Shown in pieces: positions 1 to 9,490 of a stretch of DNA of 64,000 nucleotides. How positions within the stretch are numbered: the stretch's first letter is position 1; every line of letters begins with the position of its first letter. The DNA is taken from positions 1 to 64,000 of the forward strand of contig JADJAL010000022.1 of NCBI GenBank assembly GCA_016704305.1, given 5' to 3'. The notes under the pieces are model-generated. The model worked only from the letters and a program-made list of their open reading frames with translations. It did no database searches and had not been told where the DNA came from. The position numbers were made by a program, and so were the translations under genes. Source of the DNA: Haliea sp. (lineage in GTDB: Bacteria > Pseudomonadota > Gammaproteobacteria > Pseudomonadales > Halieaceae).

Positions 1-493
1 CCTTCACCTGCTGGAACCCCGATCGCAGGGCGCCCGGGCGATTGACCGCCTCGGCCACATCAGGGCGATCCTCAGTCGCCGGGAGCGGGGTCTGGAACAC
101 GACGGCGCCGTCATGGCCCAGAACACGAAGCCCAGCCGGGGGCCTCGGTTCCATCGGCGGCCTGATACGCTCGCCAACCGCTAACAAAGGTGTCCGATTT
201 CACCTGCACAGGGGCATTCAGCTCCGGACCACGGATGCCACCAATCGACGCCATTCCGCAGATTCCGGAAATTTTAACGCTGATGTCGACCGGCGGCGGC
301 GAATTCTGATCTGCCCCTACTGCCGGGACGGAGACCGTCGTCGGCGTGAATCCAAGATCTGCCTTCTGTTGGCGTATCTCGAGACCATTGGTGTCGGAGG
401 TTCTGCGGCGGGTTGGGGCATCTCGGCCTCACTGCAAGCAGAGAGAGCGATGATGGTAGCAATGGCTATCGCGATTCGATTGCATCTGTTCAT
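1..493 (-). CDS. Secreted lipoprotein of unknown function, partial, frame disrupted
   Basis: The gene reads leftward and runs off the window edge. It starts at ATG 493-491 with a classic lipoprotein signal: MNRCNRIAIAIATIIALSAC, where LSAC is the lipobox. The rest is spread over three frames. One single-base change near position 395 shifts PPTP into the frame TNGLEIRQQK; another near 140, in a GGG run, shifts APGW into the frame LRVLGHDGAVVF. Joined, it is a Pro-rich linker followed by a globular region (DISVKISGICGMASIGG, RGPELNAPVQV). I do not recognise the family. It lies just downstream of the sulfotransferase/GT61 gene on the same strand, so it may belong with it. A predicted outer-membrane or periplasmic anchor is inference from the signal only. 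Confidence 0.55.
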
Positions 494-538
494 GGTTGTG
501 CTGTCCTGTGAATGAGTGATGGGGTAATCACAAGTAGA

Positions 539-2851
539 TTAGCAAAAGTCAAAAGTGGAATGTTCTCTTAATCTTTCACGAGAAGAACTCCAATAACAAG
601 TCCAAATATAATTATAAGGGGGAAAAATGGGCTTTAGGGAGAATTTCTTTCCAGTGTCCAGGCACTTTCCGGTTCTCGAACTGCGGAGCTCGGTGTGCGT
701 TGGCAACTCATCCGATACTGTAGCTTTGAGCCAGGGAAGTAGTAGCGATTCCAGCGCATTTAGATCAACTGTGAAATTCGAATGGATCCTGCGAGCAGGC
801 GTCTCGGCAGGGAAGTATCCAATGCGGAAATCGTGCCCCGACTGAGCCGCGAAGTCCCAGAAATGCAGCGCGGGCATGCTGGATGAAGTTAGTACTGTAA
901 TCCGGGTGCCGGGCGCGCAGAAAAGTATGTTGGTCATGGCCGCCCCTGCGATTCCGATCACTTCACCCGCGTTTGCGAATGTCCGGATCTGCGTCGCGAG
1001 GTCGAATGCGTCGACGTTGATCGGCGTATAACCTCGGTCGATGAGGAAGTTTTCGATCTCGAGGTAGTTCGTGATCTGCCGGGTCGCGGCATCGTCGCAG
1101 GTGACAAAGAGCTTGGTCGGTATGGTTGACCTTGTCGCGGAATCGGCGAGTGAATCAGCGAGTCCGCGGACGAGGTCGAGTGCGCGCGGTGAGTGGACGA
1201 GGGGATGCGCCGAACACGGCGACGCGAATAGCCCGCGCACGAGTCTGGTTGGCATCTCGTCGAGCTCGACAATTCGAGTGCTGTCTACGCCGAGGACATC
1301 CAGCGCTTCGCGCGCGGCCGCTACGAACTGCGGATGCAGTGCGATGTCGCAGTCGGGGATCGCGCGGCTCGCTTCAACGATCCGGGGGACGATATCCGTG
1401 ATGCAATGTCCGTAATTCAGCACGCCGTAACGCGTGGTATAGAGTGTCGGGCGCTCAAGCGTGCGGATCGGCTCTAGACCGGAGCCCCTGGGTAGGCTTG
1501 CTGCCGGAGCGCCTTCGAGGTTTTCGCGGACGAGCGCGTCGTCCATCAGCATCATTCCCCTACCCTGCACGACAACATTGGGTAGTTCGAACACGGATTG
1601 CCTGGGAAGCTTGCCGCGCAGATTAGTATAGTGATCCCGAAACGCTTCTGCCGCCGGATCGCCATAGTGGACGCGGGTCGGCGCCTTCCGTGTGTATCGT
1701 TCACCCGCGCCAAGCCTGGCGAGCGCACGGACTGTCGCAATCTTCGCGAGTGGGACGACCTTGATACCGCCATTTCGTGCATGCGATGGATGTTCCGCAT
1801 CTAGCTGAACCAGAGTACTCGCGAGCCGTTCCACCGCGCTCCGGCCAGCATCCGTATAGCCGTATCGTGCGCGACCGGTCACGCAGAATCGCTGCACGAA
1901 GTCGATCTCCGAATCGCTCAATACGCCATTATCGCGGTGGTCGACCGCCGGGGTGTCCATGTCGGCGAACCATTCGCGGTCGTACGTCTCGCCGACAAAG
2001 GCGACGATACGCTCGATGAATTCGTGCGGCTGCGCGACAACATCTTCGTAACGGACTTCGAGCAGTCGCTCCGGATAGGCGCGCCCGAGCGTCTCGAGGA
2101 TCGCTGCGGACTCATTCCAATAGCTGCAGGCGCCCTCCAGTTCGTCGACTTTTAGCACCCTGCCGATGCGCAGGCTGGATACGACGTTCACCGGATCTCG
2201 AACAATGTGGATGAAGCGCGCGTCGGGGATCTCGCTGGCTGCGATCGCCACGCCGAAGACGTTCTGGGGGGTCTTGTCGAACCACCGGTCTGCAGCAGGC
2301 TTGTGGCGCTGGATGAAGGCCTCCATGTAGCGTCGATAGAGGTCAGCACGCGATGTGGATCCAGCGAGGAGCTCAGCGAATTCGGGCTCCGATATCTGGT
2401 CGATCTCGCGGTGGCGCACAAGGGTGCTGTTTTCAGTGACCCATCGTGAGAAGTCCTTGGTCCCGAACGGCTCCGCAATCCGATAAAAATGAGTTTCTTC
2501 CGGGCACGCGAGATTTGGATGCTGTCGCAGGAGGTTGCGCAGCATTGTCGTTCCGGAGCGAACACAGCCGACGATGAAGAACGGCGGCTTCAATGTCAGA
2601 TCGGGATTGAATCGGGGGGGTCCGGTCGTCGATTTTACTAGTAGGGGGTGCGCTGTTCGGTACGCCCAGTGGCGGGGCTCCTGGACCGCCGGGGGGAGCA
2701 GGGGTTGCTGCGTGGTCGGCGCGCAGGGCTCTGTTTGAAGCACGGCGGCGGCAGTCGCTCTGGTGGGGAGGGCGCTTGTGGGCGGGGCGCGGTGTTCAGT
2801 CGGGGGGGGGCCGCCGGGCGCCTCGCCGGGCGGCCTCCTCCGAAGGGCCAA
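539..2851 (-). CDS. Sulfotransferase-GT61 glycosyltransferase fusion protein
   Basis: A 770-residue two-domain enzyme. Residues about 90-330 are a PAPS-dependent sulfotransferase: FFIVGCVRSGTTMLRN is the 5'-phosphosulfate loop, WFDKTPQN follows, and FIHIVRDPVNVVSSLR is the 3'-phosphate-binding region. Residues about 410-740 resemble GT61/DUF563 glycosyltransferases (TRYGVLNYGHCITDIVPRI, then GEVIGIAGAAMTNILF). The likely role is to add a sugar and a sulfate to a surface polysaccharide; substrates are unknown. The first 80 residues are Pro/Ala-rich low complexity. They cross a nine-base G run (about 2802-2810), so the true start is uncertain; a GTG about 40 bases further upstream in another frame is an alternative. 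A paralogous sulfotransferase lies at 23901-25107. Confidence 0.8.
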   Translation of the reverse strand: MALRRRPPGEAPGGPPPTEHRAPPTSALPTRATAAAVLQTEPCAPTTQQPLLPPAVQEPRHWAYRTAHPLLVKSTTGPPRFNPDLTLKPPFFIVGCVRSGTTMLRNLLRQHPNLACPEETHFYRIAEPFGTKDFSRWVTENSTLVRHREIDQISEPEFAELLAGSTSRADLYRRYMEAFIQRHKPAADRWFDKTPQNVFGVAIAASEIPDARFIHIVRDPVNVVSSLRIGRVLKVDELEGACSYWNESAAILETLGRAYPERLLEVRYEDVVAQPHEFIERIVAFVGETYDREWFADMDTPAVDHRDNGVLSDSEIDFVQRFCVTGRARYGYTDAGRSAVERLASTLVQLDAEHPSHARNGGIKVVPLAKIATVRALARLGAGERYTRKAPTRVHYGDPAAEAFRDHYTNLRGKLPRQSVFELPNVVVQGRGMMLMDDALVRENLEGAPAASLPRGSGLEPIRTLERPTLYTTRYGVLNYGHCITDIVPRIVEASRAIPDCDIALHPQFVAAAREALDVLGVDSTRIVELDEMPTRLVRGLFASPCSAHPLVHSPRALDLVRGLADSLADSATRSTIPTKLFVTCDDAATRQITNYLEIENFLIDRGYTPINVDAFDLATQIRTFANAGEVIGIAGAAMTNILFCAPGTRITVLTSSSMPALHFWDFAAQSGHDFRIGYFPAETPARRIHSNFTVDLNALESLLLPWLKATVSDELPTHTELRSSRTGKCLDTGKKFSLKPIFPPYNYIWTCYWSSSRERLREHSTFDFC

Positions 2852-2931
2852 GAACGGGCCGGCTAGCCAACAGCAGATTCACAGTGGGGAAGACGGCGGC
2901 GGCTTTAATCGATCAAAGGCTGAACAGGACA

Positions 2932-2948
2932 TATCAACGTACGTGCCA
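2932..2948 (-). promoter_or_regulatory. Possible sigma-54 (-24/-12) promoter
   Basis: Read on the minus strand the site is TGGCACGTACGTTGAT. The -24 half is a perfect TGGCACG and the spacing is right, but the -12 half has TTGA in place of TTGC. It lies about 80 bases before the sulfotransferase/GT61 start. The missing GC doublet makes this a weak call. Confidence 0.25.
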
Positions 2949-3012
2949 AGCAGCCCGAATTTGCAATGAAAGTCACGACACGCCGGTCCTCACATTACTA
3001 ACACGAAAGACA

Positions 3013-5541
3013 TCAATGAGTTGACCGATCTTTGACCACTACGTGAATAGGACGCGGACTCAACCATCGCTTGAATTTACGCTGCCATGCAAATGGAATT
3101 ATTCGTAATAAATAACGAAAACCAAATTTCTCACGTGCGTGGATAAGGAATAACAATATTTTCTCCCGCGAAGCTCTGTAAGGCACAGTTGAACCAACTG
3201 GAGGGTAACACCAGGCAGATAATTGCCTCAAGGCTGGCAATGCCTTTTCGGATTTGGTAAGACCCGCATCACGCCGGATAACATAATCGCGAGTATAGAG
3301 AAAACCACAATCGTCTGGCGCAGCCTGATACAGCGATCAATCTGATCACACCGGTCATAGGCGGCAACCAATATATCCCGAATTTGCAACAAAGTATCAT
3401 TCCATTCGATGGGTGAAGAGCGCCAGGATTTGATAAAGCTGAGCGGTCGCCCCTCCAGACGCTCCGGAAAGCAGCCGAGATCAGTGGCAAGAATCGGCAG
3501 TCCACTGCGTAATGCTGCACTTAAAGTATAGCAATATGTTTCATGCCACTGTGCAGGAAACCACACGATATGTGGAGCCAGCTCTGCAATCATCCTGTCG
3601 AGTTTTACATCATCATAGGCGCCGTGTTGAATAACTTCAGGTGCCAACGGCCGGTAGGCATATCCCAACAAATGATATTCCAATCTGTTTAGTGGATCAC
3701 GGTAAGTAGCTGTACGTTCGAGGACATCAGCACCTTTTTGCCGGTTCAACGCACCGATCACCAGTACTTTCAATTTGTCGCCAGCGGTTATCTGCGGAAT
3801 GATGGGTTGCTTATACGGATATGACAGCTCCCACTCCGGGTGATATGCAACCGCGATACAAAGATCAGGAAAATACTCTAGATGAACATCTTTGCACCGC
3901 TGGGAAGGTGAAAAAATACGATCCGCTCTTGAAAGTAAATCTAAATATTTTGATCGCCATTCAGCCACCTGCATCTGCTTTGGCAATGGACTACTTTCGG
4001 CGCAAAGGCTATCACGTGACTCAGCATCTTCCGCAAAAACTCCTCGAAAATCGGTTAGTGTCGGGTTGGCATTTACAAAATAATAATCGTGCAGTGTTAC
4101 ATCAAAAGGAACCTCGAGATCATTAAGCAATGACAGCACAGCATCGGGAACGCCCATCACATGATGCAAATGCACACGGTCGATATCAAGGGTCCCTAAT
4201 AAATCCAGCAGTTTTTGATACTCACTAGTCAAATCAAAAGACAATGACCAATGATACTCGTTACAATGACAGCCTAGTTCTACAAATTCGCCATCACCAG
4301 GCTTGAGAAAAAACAATCGACATCTGCGCTGATGTAATCAGCTAATTCTTGCAGATGCTTCATTACGCCGCCACCCAGTCCATGCGCAATAAAAAGATAT
4401 TTCGCTTTTCCGGACATCGTGAGCATTTTAATTTGAGCCAAAACCCTGAAGGTTCTCGCGGGATCTTTTTGTAAGTGCTCTTGGATCATTCGATGATACG
4501 AGGGATATTTCCTGTCAAGAGCTATCATTGCTTGTTGTAGACGCGTCGCTTTTTCTGTGGAAAAACTTACGCCACCTTCATGAAAAACAAACACATTACT
4601 GCAGGCTACATTGCGCCATCCCACCGCCGATGCGTCTACAAAAATCGTTTTCTTCTCCGTAACCCATACCAAAAGTTAATTCATCTAACATTCCGATATC
4701 AATTAAGGCTTCACGACGAATAAACATGCAGAATCCAACGCCCGTCGGCACATCTATTTGACAAGCAGGCAGCGAAGAAAAAACAGCATCAATTTCGGCA
4801 ACAGACTGCCCGAGAAACAATGGGTTTGGCTGACAAAAACGGGGAAAGCTGCAGATTTCGGCATTATTCGAAAAAGGAGTAATGGTTGCGATACGCTCAT
4901 CTGATTCTGCATGTTTGACGATTCGGTCCAACCAGTCATTTGCCACTTCCGTGTCACTATTCAGTAGCAAGACATCCCGATCAGAATGCAAGGACATACC
5001 GCGATTTGCCGTCCCGACGAAGCCTTTGTTTTTATCATTGACTATCAGTTCGATAACACCCTTTCCCGATAGCTCTTGCAAGTAAGACCTGATGGCAGGA
5101 TTTGGCGAACAATCCTCAATAACAACAAGATTAAAAGGAGTGACATTCTTGTTATTCAAAACAGAATCGATACATCTTTTGGTCTCTTCAAGACCGTCAT
5201 ATACGGGAACAATTACATCAATCACGTTCATGTATTCCCGTTGAAACATACGGGTCAACAATTTGTAAAAGCTGTGATAAAAACGCTTTTAGCTTTGACC
5301 GTAATGCAACGAACTCATCTCTCAAATCTACCAGATAGCAAGTTTGCCATTTATACTCTTTGGTATGATAAGGGAATTTACTCTCATTTCCCGCAAGCCA
5401 ATGCAGGAGAGGCATATTTGGCTTCTGAATCTGTTGTCGTACAGGGTCACACGCAATCATAGCGATATCAATTTCTGCTGACCGGCCATGGCAACTATCA
5501 AAGTAAGCAGCATTTCCAAAATTCGGAGAGTCCTTCTTCAT
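3013..5541 (-). CDS. Multi-domain GT2-GT4 glycosyltransferase, frame disrupted
   Basis: One gene of about 840 residues spread over five minus-strand frames. The likely start is ATG 5541 (MKKDSPNFGNAAYFDS) with AAGGA about ten bases upstream. After an N-terminal segment comes a GT2 domain (VIDVIVPVYDGLEETKRCID, LLLNSDTEV, GYGEENDFC), then SAVGWRNVACSNVFVFHEGG, and a GT4-like Rossmann domain (KVLVIGALNRQKGADVLE, HIVWFPAQWHETYCYT). The tail ends in PIHVVVKDRSTH. Frame changes sit near 5225, 4650, 4308-4313 (a six-A run where one more A restores DCFFLKPGDG) and 3315. Several are clear single-base errors, but the density is higher than elsewhere, so true decay cannot be excluded. The role is probably addition of sugars to a surface polysaccharide. 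Confidence 0.65.
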
Positions 5542-5895
5542 TATGTGGAATATCCTTGTCCATATTTGTTTCAAATCCTAGAAGTAGATATTCCTGTTAC
5601 AAACAAGTTCGGATATGTTATTCGAAAGCTAGTTACTGGATTCCTTCACTGCACAAGTAAGATAATTTTAATCAAATAGAGAGTGCTCAAAATCTAGGTT
5701 TAGGCAACACTCCCCAAGGCTTATAAGGATATGTGAAACCGTCCAGCCTTGTCCAATGGAACTTGAGCCAGGGCTGAGCCCGTCTTCCCAAGGAAGGGGT
5801 TCTCAATGCGAGTTGGGCCGCAAGCGCCTGGCAGGGAATGAGCTATCTGGGGATCACGATGCCACTCGAGCTGGCACGGATGGTACTATATTGAT
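5542..5895. other. Gap: upstream region and relic IS-end sequence
   Basis: There is no convincing gene. The first part (5542-5690) is AT-rich and is the upstream region of the leftward glycosyltransferase. Around 5749-5796 there is a diverged copy of the outer end of the adjacent insertion sequence: CCTTGTCCAA, TTGAGCC, GAGCCCG and CCAAGG occur in the same order and spacing as in 5898-5945. Confidence 0.4.
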
Positions 5896-5989
5896 GAGCC
5901 TTGTCCAACGGCACATGAGCCTGAACGGAGCCCGCCTTTCCAAAGGCAGGTGAGCCTGAGGGCGCTGGTTTTGGGATCATCAGAGGATG

Positions 5990-7067
5990 ATGATCGTGAA
6001 ACTACACTCGCAACGCCTGCAGACCCTCGACGAGATCCGCCACTTCCTGTCCGGTGCCGATCCCCTGGATTTCAAAGTGCCCTCACGGAACGATGCCTAC
6101 CAATGGATCGAGGACGCCTTACGCCAGCTCTGCTACAAACGCTTGGGCAAGGCCGACAAGGACCTTGTCAGGGACTACCTGAGCAAGGTCTCCGGCTTCT
6201 CCCGGGCCCAGATTACCCGTCTGATTCAGCAGTTTCGCGAAACCGGCAAGATCCGTGACCACCGCGGCAAGCCCGCCAATGCCTTCTCTCGACACTACCA
6301 GGATGCGGATGTCAGGCTTTTGGCCGAGGTCGACACGCTGCACGGAACCCTGTCCGGACCTGCCACCCGCAAGCTGTGTGAACGCGCCTTTCTGGTCTTT
6401 GGCGATACGCGCTTCGAACGCCTTGTCCGTATCTCCAACGGCCACCTGTACAACCTGCGCCACTCCACCGGGTATCAGCGCCGTCGTCGTTCTGTCGACA
6501 AAACGCGCCCCAGCCCGGTCAGGATTGGAGAACGCCGTAAACCCTTCCCTGACGGTCGTCCCGGCTTCCTGCGCGTGGATAGCATCCACCAGGGCGATCT
6601 GGACGGCATCAAAGGGCTGTACCACATTAACGCCGTCGACGAGGCTACCCAGATGCAGGTCATCGTCTGCGTGGAGCGTATCAGCGAACGTTACCTGCTC
6701 CCGGCCCTAGAACAGATGCTCGAAGCTTTCCCCTTCGTCATCCACAACTTCCATACTGACAACGGCTCGGAATATATCAACCACCGGGTCGCCGACCTGC
6801 TGGAGAAACTGCGTATCGAGTTCACCAAATCCCGATCCCGCCAAACCAACGACAACACGCTGGTGGAGAGCAAGAACGGTTCCACCGTGCGAAAACACCT
6901 GGGTTACGAACATATCCCTGGACGCTTTGCCCAGCAGGTCAACGCCTTCACCGTGAATGTGCTGTCGCCCTACCTGAACTTCCACCGCCCCTGTTTCTTC
7001 CCCGAGGAGATCATCGATGCCAAGGGCAAGAACAGGAAACGCTACCCCTATACCAACTTGATGACCC
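5990..7067 (+). pseudogene. Integrase-core (rve) transposase, C-terminus lost
   Basis: About 360 residues of a DDE transposase. The N-terminal part carries helix-turn-helix-like segments (DLVRDYLSKVSGFSRAQITR). The rve catalytic core follows: LRVDSIHQGD gives the first Asp, FHTDNGSEYIN the second, and VESKNGSTVRKHLG the Glu. The frame continues through the inverted-repeat junction near 7067 into unrelated sequence and stops at 7165, so the native C-terminus is gone. The start may be either ATG of the tandem pair at 5987/5990; the second matches the inverted copy. The exact IS family is not certain; it is related to the IS3/IS481-type cores. It is probably inactive. Confidence 0.75.
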
Positions 7068-7484
7068 CGTATCGCCAAAGACCAGAAAGGCGCGTTCACA
7101 CAGCTTGCGGGTGGCAGGTCCGGACAGGGTTCCGTGCAGCGTGTCGACCTCGGCCAAAAGCCTGACATCGGCATCCTGGTAGTGTCGAGAAAAGGCATTG
7201 GCGGGCTTGCAGCGATGGTCACGGATCTTGCCGGTTTCCCGAAACTGCTGCATCAGACGGGTAATCTGGGCCCGGGAGAAGCCGTAGACCTTCCTCAGGT
7301 AGTCCCTGACAAGGTCCTTGTGCATGCCCAAGCGTTTGTAGCAGAGCTGGCGTAAGGCGTCCTCGATCCATTGGTAGGCATCGTTCCGTGAGGGCACTTT
7401 GAAATCCAGGGGATCGGCACCGGACAGGAAGTGGCGGATCTCGTCGAGGGTCTGCAGGCGTTGCGAGTGTAGTTTCACGATCAT
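7068..7484 (-). pseudogene. Inverted 5' fragment of the same rve transposase
   Basis: This minus-strand frame repeats the first 140 or so residues of the transposase at 5990 with only small differences (DYLRKVYG for DYLSKVSG, LMQQ for LIQQ). It stops matching exactly at the junction with the forward copy, after the codons for FGDT. There is no catalytic core, so it encodes nothing functional. Confidence 0.8.
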
Positions 7485-7575
7485 CCTCTGATGATCCCAA
7501 AACCAGCGCCCTCAGGCTCACCTGCCTTTGGAAAGGCGGGCTCCGTTCAGGCTCATGTGCCGTTGGACAAGGCTC

Positions 7576-8051
7576 TATTGTGCATCATGTCGATTTTTTC
7601 AACAGGCTGATAGGTATAAGCACTAAACACAAAGATTACCCATTCAGCGTGTACCTTCATCGTGCCACTGCTGTCAAACGTGGTGGTACCCGCACCTGGG
7701 ACGTGAAGTCAGGAAAGGCTGCCGATGGAAGAGCCATTGGAAGTGTAGTGTCCTGTAGCACCCACCGTCGTCGCGTTAGCCTAGCCTACCAGCAGTGCGT
7801 TAAATGCTGCGACAAGTATGAGCAGGCGAACCCTGTAATTATTCCTTGGTGTCTCCTGTCGATTATTCAAGAAAAACTGCAATTCGGATTTTTACGTTCG
7901 ACAGCTAAAATGCTAGCAGGACTCACGCCAAAATACCAAATTTTAAGTGAATACAAAGCCTCCAAAGGCTTCCCGACGATGTGTATTTTACGTATTGTAA
8001 AAATCGCTGACAGAAAATCGAGCTTGTGACGAATTCGGAATAAACTAAAGC
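7576..8051. other. Gap between insertion sequences; no recognisable gene
   Basis: An uninterrupted plus-strand frame of about 149 codons runs from 7580 to 8029. Its product has no recognisable motif, and it begins in the end of the IS arm, so I do not call it a gene. The minus strand shows only short frames. It is probably the remains of a gene cut by the flanking IS insertions. Confidence 0.3.
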
Positions 8052-8055
8052 TTAG

Positions 8056-9246
8056 GGATCATCTGATTAATCGGTGCGTTCAAAAGGCGTCATGAAAATA
8101 TTTCTGTCATCGTCCAGATTTCGATCCTACTCGCCGAAATACTCGACGAAAGAAGCTGTTTTAGCCGTATATCGAGGGCTATCTACCCTCATTCCCATTT
8201 TTCAGGCGCAACTCGCCTGCAAGCCTAACCGGCTTCGCCTCAGCAATGTCTTCTTCGCCATCACCAGGTTGCTCAACGCACAGGCCACAAACAGCCGATG
8301 AGCATTCTTGTCGAGGCCACGGTACCGCACTTTGGAGAACCCGAACTGCCGTTTGATAATACCAATCTGGTGTTCCACCTTTGCCCTGACGCGGGACTTG
8401 TTCCGGTTCCTGGCGCGCTCGTCATCAGTCAATGCCCGGTAGCGGCTGCCCTTGGCCTGGGTGAAGTCTTTTGCCTGTGGCGCGCAATCGGTGATGGTTT
8501 CTCTCTTGCCGGTATAGGCGGAATCGCCCCACACCCGGGTCTCTTCCCCGTGCAGCAAGTCCGACAATACCTGGGAGTCGTGTACGTTGGCCGGGGTGGC
8601 GACCACCGAATGAATCAGCTTGGTGCGGCTGTCTACGCCGATGTGGGCCTTCATGCCGAAGTACCACTGGTTCCCCTTTTTCGTCTGGTGCATCTCCGGG
8701 TCGCGCTCCTTCTTCTTGTTCTTGGTCGAACTCGGTGCACTGATGATGCTGGCGTCGACGATGGTGCCCCGGGAGACCTTCAGCCCGTTCTCCTTCAGGT
8801 ACTGATTGACCAAGTGGAACAGGTGATCGCCCAGATTGTGCTTCTCCATCAGGTGGCGGAATTTGCAAATGGTGGTCTCATCCGGTACCGGCTCCCTGCC
8901 CAGATCAATTCGAACTGGCGCAGGGCACGGGAGTCGTAGAGCGCTTCCTCGGCGGCCGGATCGGACAAATTGAACCAGTGCTGGATGAAGTGAATGCGCA
9001 GCATGCGCTCGATACCCACGGGGCGGCGACCGGCTCCTTCGGGATTGGGATAGAACGGGACAATGGCCTCGGTCAGTTCCTGCCAGGGGATGATGGTTTC
9101 CAACTCTTCCAGAAACTGTTGCTTGCGGGTCTTCTTGCGGTACTTCTCAAACCCGGCATCAGAAAAGGAGTCTTGGCGCATGCATGTTTACCGGAGTTGT
9201 TGGCTGTACCTATTATGAGCGAATGTGGGAACTAACCAGAGTGTCC
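8056..9246 (-). mobile_element. IS5-family insertion sequence with TTAG target duplication
   Basis: A 1,191-bp element. The outer ends GGATCATCTGATTA and (inverted) GGACACTCTGGTTA match at 10 of 14 positions. Both are bordered by TTAG (8052-8055 and 9247-9250), which fits the YTAR target duplication known for the IS5 group. It carries one transposase on the minus strand. A truncated second copy of its left 360 bp lies at 16981-17339. Confidence 0.85.
8202..9181 (-). pseudogene. IS5-family transposase with one frameshift
   Basis: The two halves are residues MRQDSFSDAGFEKYRKKTRK to YDSRALRQF (9181 to about 8900) and MEKHNLGDHLFHLVNQYLKE to the end (8849-8202). Between them the frame slips near 8905: DLGREPVPDETTICKF can be read in the shifted frame. 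The N-terminal DUF772-like domain and the DDE core (TIVDASIISAPSS, KAHIGVDSRT, GDSAYTG, RAKVEHQIGIIKRQFG) are intact otherwise. One indel separates it from a complete enzyme of about 325 residues, so it is either a sequencing error or a recent loss. Confidence 0.8.
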
Positions 9247-9250
9247 TTAG

Positions 9251-9490
9251 AAGACGGGATTGGCAGGTCGGAATTATGACTCGAGAAACGCAGGCTGATG
9301 AGTGGCTTTACTTTTGCCGACGTATCTTTTGCAGAAAAGAATCTATAGGATTAAATCCACAGCGTGCCACACAACGGGTTCGCAAGTTCAGTTGACAGAG
9401 CCAGTCAGGAAATCTACTCTCGTTAGGACTCTCATATTTACTATACGTGATCCAATGCACTGTGGTCGATGATAGAATACTAACGCTTTA
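9251..9490. other. Short gap before the methyltransferase gene
   Basis: The stretch between the IS5 copy and the methyltransferase start holds no frame of note. It would contain the methyltransferase promoter, but no clear -35/-10 pair stands out. Confidence 0.3.

Larger units (their letters stand above)
5896..7575. mobile_element. Truncated rve-type IS folded as two inverted 5' copies
   Basis: Positions 5896-6409 and 7575-7068 are inverted copies of the same roughly 510-bp IS end, including its 90-bp leader and the first 140 codons of the transposase. They differ by two 3-bp indels and a few substitutions. Between them is the rest of one transposase gene, which lacks its C-terminus because it runs into the inverted arm at 7067/7068. 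The structure can form a very long hairpin. No target duplication was identified. Confidence 0.8.

Noticed and set aside
42..515. A 157-codon plus-strand open frame at the left edge
   Set aside because: It is antisense to the better-supported lipoprotein gene and its product shows no motif or start signal.
5896..7575. The inverted arms as an integron or invertible promoter
   Set aside because: Both arms are coding IS ends with transposase codons; no recombinase gene or attachment site was seen.
7580..8029. A 149-codon frame between two insertion sequences
   Set aside because: It starts inside the end of an IS arm, has no ribosome site and no recognisable motif.
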